Assembly: GCF_001692445.1 (NCBI RefSeq)
Contig: NZ_MAQA01000009.1
Coordinates: 1-64,000 of the forward strand
Direction of reading: 5' to 3'
Length of the DNA stretch: 64,000 nucleotides
Origin: Oerskovia enterophila
GTDB taxonomy: Bacteria > Actinomycetota > Actinomycetes > Actinomycetales > Cellulomonadaceae
The translations under genes and the position numbers were made by a program. Below are positions 62,221 to 64,000 of the stretch, in pieces (position 1 is the first letter of the stretch; each line of letters opens with the position of its first letter). The notes beneath the pieces were generated by a model that ran no database searches, was not told the DNA's origin, and saw nothing but the letters and a program-made list of their open reading frames with translations.

Positions 62221-62830
62221 CGTGGCTCATGTCGTGACCCTCGTGACCCTCGTCGTAGTCCTCCTTGGCCCCCGCGAACGTGCGGGCCGGAGCCGTGACG
62301 ACGAGCGTCGAGCCGTCGCTCAGCTCGAGCGTGACGTCGTACTCGGCCCCGGGCTCGACCGGTGACGAGAGCTCCATGAGCATGAGGTGGTCGCCGCCCG
62401 GCTCGAACGCGCGCTCGCCGCCCGCGGGGATCGTCAGACCGCCCTGCTTCTCGCGCATGACCATGGCGCCCGAGTCGTCGGTCGCCATCTCGTGGATCTG
62501 GACCGGGGACAGGTCGGACGTCGCGCCGACGACCGTGACGTCCTGGTCGCCGTCGTTGTGCAGGACGGCGAAGGCCGCCGTCATCCCCGAGTCGGCCGCC
62601 TTGATCCAGGGGTCGGTCGCGGTCAGGTGGTCGGCTGCCGTGCCCGTCGACGCGCTGCCGGACGAGGCGCTCGGCGCGGGCGCACCGGACGAGGTGTCGG
62701 CCGAGGTCGTCGAGCATCCCGCGACCGCGAGCAGCGCGAGCGTCGTGACGGCCGCGCCGAGCAGGGCCGTACGCCGCGGGCGGGCGGAAGCGGAGCGGGA
62801 CGAGGGGTGGGTGGTGGTGCGTGCAGTCAT
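62213..62830 (-). CDS. PCu(A)C copper chaperone lipoprotein
   Basis: Extracytoplasmic Cu(I) carrier, 205 residues. The lipobox is AVAGC (C39). The Cu motif H-x-M...M-R...H-x-M is visible as IHEM, VMREK and DHLML. The C-terminus adds EGHEGHDMSHDG, four more possible metal ligands. Such proteins deliver copper to cytochrome oxidase or periplasmic enzymes. It overlaps the DyP gene and lies 149 bases after copC. AAGGA precedes the ATG. Confidence 0.92.
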   Translation of the reverse strand: MTARTTTHPSSRSASARPRRTALLGAAVTTLALLAVAGCSTTSADTSSGAPAPSASSGSASTGTAADHLTATDPWIKAADSGMTAAFAVLHNDGDQDVTVVGATSDLSPVQIHEMATDDSGAMVMREKQGGLTIPAGGERAFEPGGDHLMLMELSSPVEPGAEYDVTLELSDGSTLVVTAPARTFAGAKEDYDEGHEGHDMSHDG

Positions 62831-62979
62831 GGTGGTTCCTTCGAGAGGCCCGGCGTCGTGGCGCGCGAGGGCGGCCCGCGGCGCGGGTCGTGCGCGGTCC
62901 GGGGCAGGACGGGACGCACGACCGACGGGTCGCGGGAACGCCCGGGCGACGAGTCGCCGGGAAGTGGGTGGAGGGTCTG

Positions 62980-63672
62980 TCAGTCCTGCTGGCGGCGGCG
63001 CACGATCAGCACCGCGACGACGACGGCCGCGGCCGCGAGCACCCCGATGCCGATCAGCAGCGGGGCGATCGAGCGGCCCTCGTCGTCGGTCTCCTCGGGC
63101 ACTGCCGACGTGGTCGCCTCGGTCGTCGTGTCCTCGGTGGCCGACGGCGTCACGGCCGAGGGCTCCTCGCTCGCCGTGGTCGGGGCAGGCTCGGGAGCCG
63201 CCGCGACCGCGAACGAGAACGTGCCCTCGATGGGGTGGCCGTCCGACGAGACGACGCGCCACGCGACCGTGTACGTGTCACCGGTCAGCTCGGCGGGCCA
63301 CGGGAACGTCGCGGAGGTCCCCTCGATCGTGGGGCTGCCCTGCGCGACGACGGTCCCCGCGGAGTCGGTCACGACGACCTGGGGCTCGACCGCGAGCGGC
63401 TCGGTGCTGAACGTCATGGTCAGTGCCGCGGGGGCCGTGGCGAGCTGCGCGCCGTCGGCCGGGTCGGAGCTGATGATGCGGTCGTGCGCCTGGGCCGGGA
63501 CGGCACCGCCGACGCTGAGCAGCAGGGTCGCTGCGAGCGTCGCGAGGGCGGCGAGGACCGCCACCAGGAGACGGGCCGGGCCGGCGAGGGGTGCGGGGCG
63601 TGCGAGGGCGACCGCTCGCCCTCGGCGTGCGGTGGGCGTGGACGGGTGGGACTGGTCGGTCTGCAAAGGCAT
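62980..63672 (-). CDS. CopC-domain copper resistance protein
   Basis: Secreted/anchored copper-binding protein of 230 residues. A basic leader and a signal segment end at AQAHD. His63 after the cleavage site is the usual Cu(II) ligand, with the second site in SSDGHPIEGTFSF. The CopC domain is followed by a Thr/Glu/Pro linker and a C-terminal helix (LLIGIGVLAAAAVVVAVLIV), so it is membrane-attached. This differs from the free CopC of Gram-negatives. CopD-type helices are absent. It leads the PCu(A)C-DyP set. Confidence 0.88.
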   Translation of the reverse strand: MPLQTDQSHPSTPTARRGRAVALARPAPLAGPARLLVAVLAALATLAATLLLSVGGAVPAQAHDRIISSDPADGAQLATAPAALTMTFSTEPLAVEPQVVVTDSAGTVVAQGSPTIEGTSATFPWPAELTGDTYTVAWRVVSSDGHPIEGTFSFAVAAAPEPAPTTASEEPSAVTPSATEDTTTEATTSAVPEETDDEGRSIAPLLIGIGVLAAAAVVVAVLIVRRRQQD

Positions 63673-63769
63673 GGAAGAGGCTCTCGATGAGGCGCGGCAC
63701 GAGCTCGCGCAAGGGGTACCCAGGGGGCGGCCGGCCTCGTCGATGGTCCGCGCGCGAGCGCGGACGGGG

Positions 63770-64000
63770 TCAGGAAGGAACGGCGACGGGCCGGGCGAGC
63801 AGCGGTGGCCCGCGCGTCGTCGGGATCCGCAGGTGGACCGTCGTCGCGCGGGACGGCGCCACGACCGGGGTCGGGAGCCGGTGCGCGACGGGCAGCGCCG
63901 GCAGCATGTCCGTGAGCGCCGTCCGCGGGGCGAGCCACGCCAGCAGCAGGCCGAGCGCCCGCTCGCCGTGGGCGACGACCAGGGCCACGACCAAGGTCGC
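63770..64000 (-). CDS. C-terminal part of an unidentified gene (cut by the window edge)
   Basis: An open frame runs in from the right edge and ends at 63770. The visible 76 residues include a hydrophobic stretch (LVVALVVAHGERALGLLLAWLAP) and a Pro/Thr/Arg-rich end (LPTPVVAPSRATTVHL). It precedes copC by 97 bases in the same direction and may belong to the same unit. Too little is visible to name it. Confidence 0.5.
   Translation of the reverse strand, partial: ATLVVALVVAHGERALGLLLAWLAPRTALTDMLPALPVAHRLPTPVVAPSRATTVHLRIPTTRGPPLLARPVAVPS

Overview
This window is a GC-rich stretch from an actinobacterium. The evidence is heavy G/C bias at third codon positions, frequent GTG starts, gene junctions overlapping by four bases, several starts that look leaderless, and an 11-gene branched-chain keto acid / leucine catabolism operon laid out much like the M. 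tuberculosis Rv2495c-Rv2504c region. The carbohydrate genes and general style fit Micrococcales (Cellulomonadaceae / Promicromonosporaceae-like), but that placement is inference. I see no rRNA, tRNA, CRISPR array, transposase or phage gene.

Layout. 0-2.6 kb: tail of an unidentified gene, then hemB and hemL (haem synthesis). 2.6-7.5 kb: an HdeD-like membrane protein and a copper efflux locus, csoR-copZ-copA, with twin operator-like sites. 7.6-14 kb: a membrane protein, a regulator/ABC-2 exporter operon, an unknown membrane protein and a CPBP protease. 14-19.8 kb: a dipeptide-type ABC importer. 20-24.2 kb: a second HdeD-like protein and a large UPF0104 (MprF-like) membrane protein. 24.2-38.2 kb: the keto acid / leucine operon (bkdA-bkdB-bkdC-accD1-accA1-acyl-CoA dehydrogenase-MaoC-CitE-scoA-scoB-thiolase), with a divergent Lrp/AsnC regulator. 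39-47.7 kb: a zinc-starvation region. It holds a Zur-box yibE/F gene, a giant zinc-ribbon membrane protein, HU, four ribosomal protein paralogues (L28, L33, S14, L31) and a CobW-like protein, with Zur boxes. 47.8-58.8 kb: a mucin-type O-glycan locus (GH101, GH35, ABC importer, LacI regulator). 58.9-60.5 kb: an AbiE-type toxin/antitoxin pair with a palindromic operator. 60.9-64 kb: copper/haem export proteins (CopC, PCu(A)C, DyP peroxidase) and a cut-off gene.

The most unusual signal is a family of five imperfect palindromes of about 57-60 bp, called PR1 here. Four copies lie inside reading frames: the C-terminus of the gene before hemB, the nucleotide-binding domain of copA, a loop in scoB, and the extreme N-terminus of accA1. 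All four are read in the same frame and give a peptide like (D/T)[18 protein letters not shown]. Because the palindrome is also symmetric in codon phase, the opposite strand encodes nearly the same peptide. This resembles, by analogy only, the protein-coding palindromic elements of Rickettsia. A second family, PR2 (three copies, two of them exactly 85 bp), sits only between genes. Further long, perfect palindromes act as likely bidirectional terminators.
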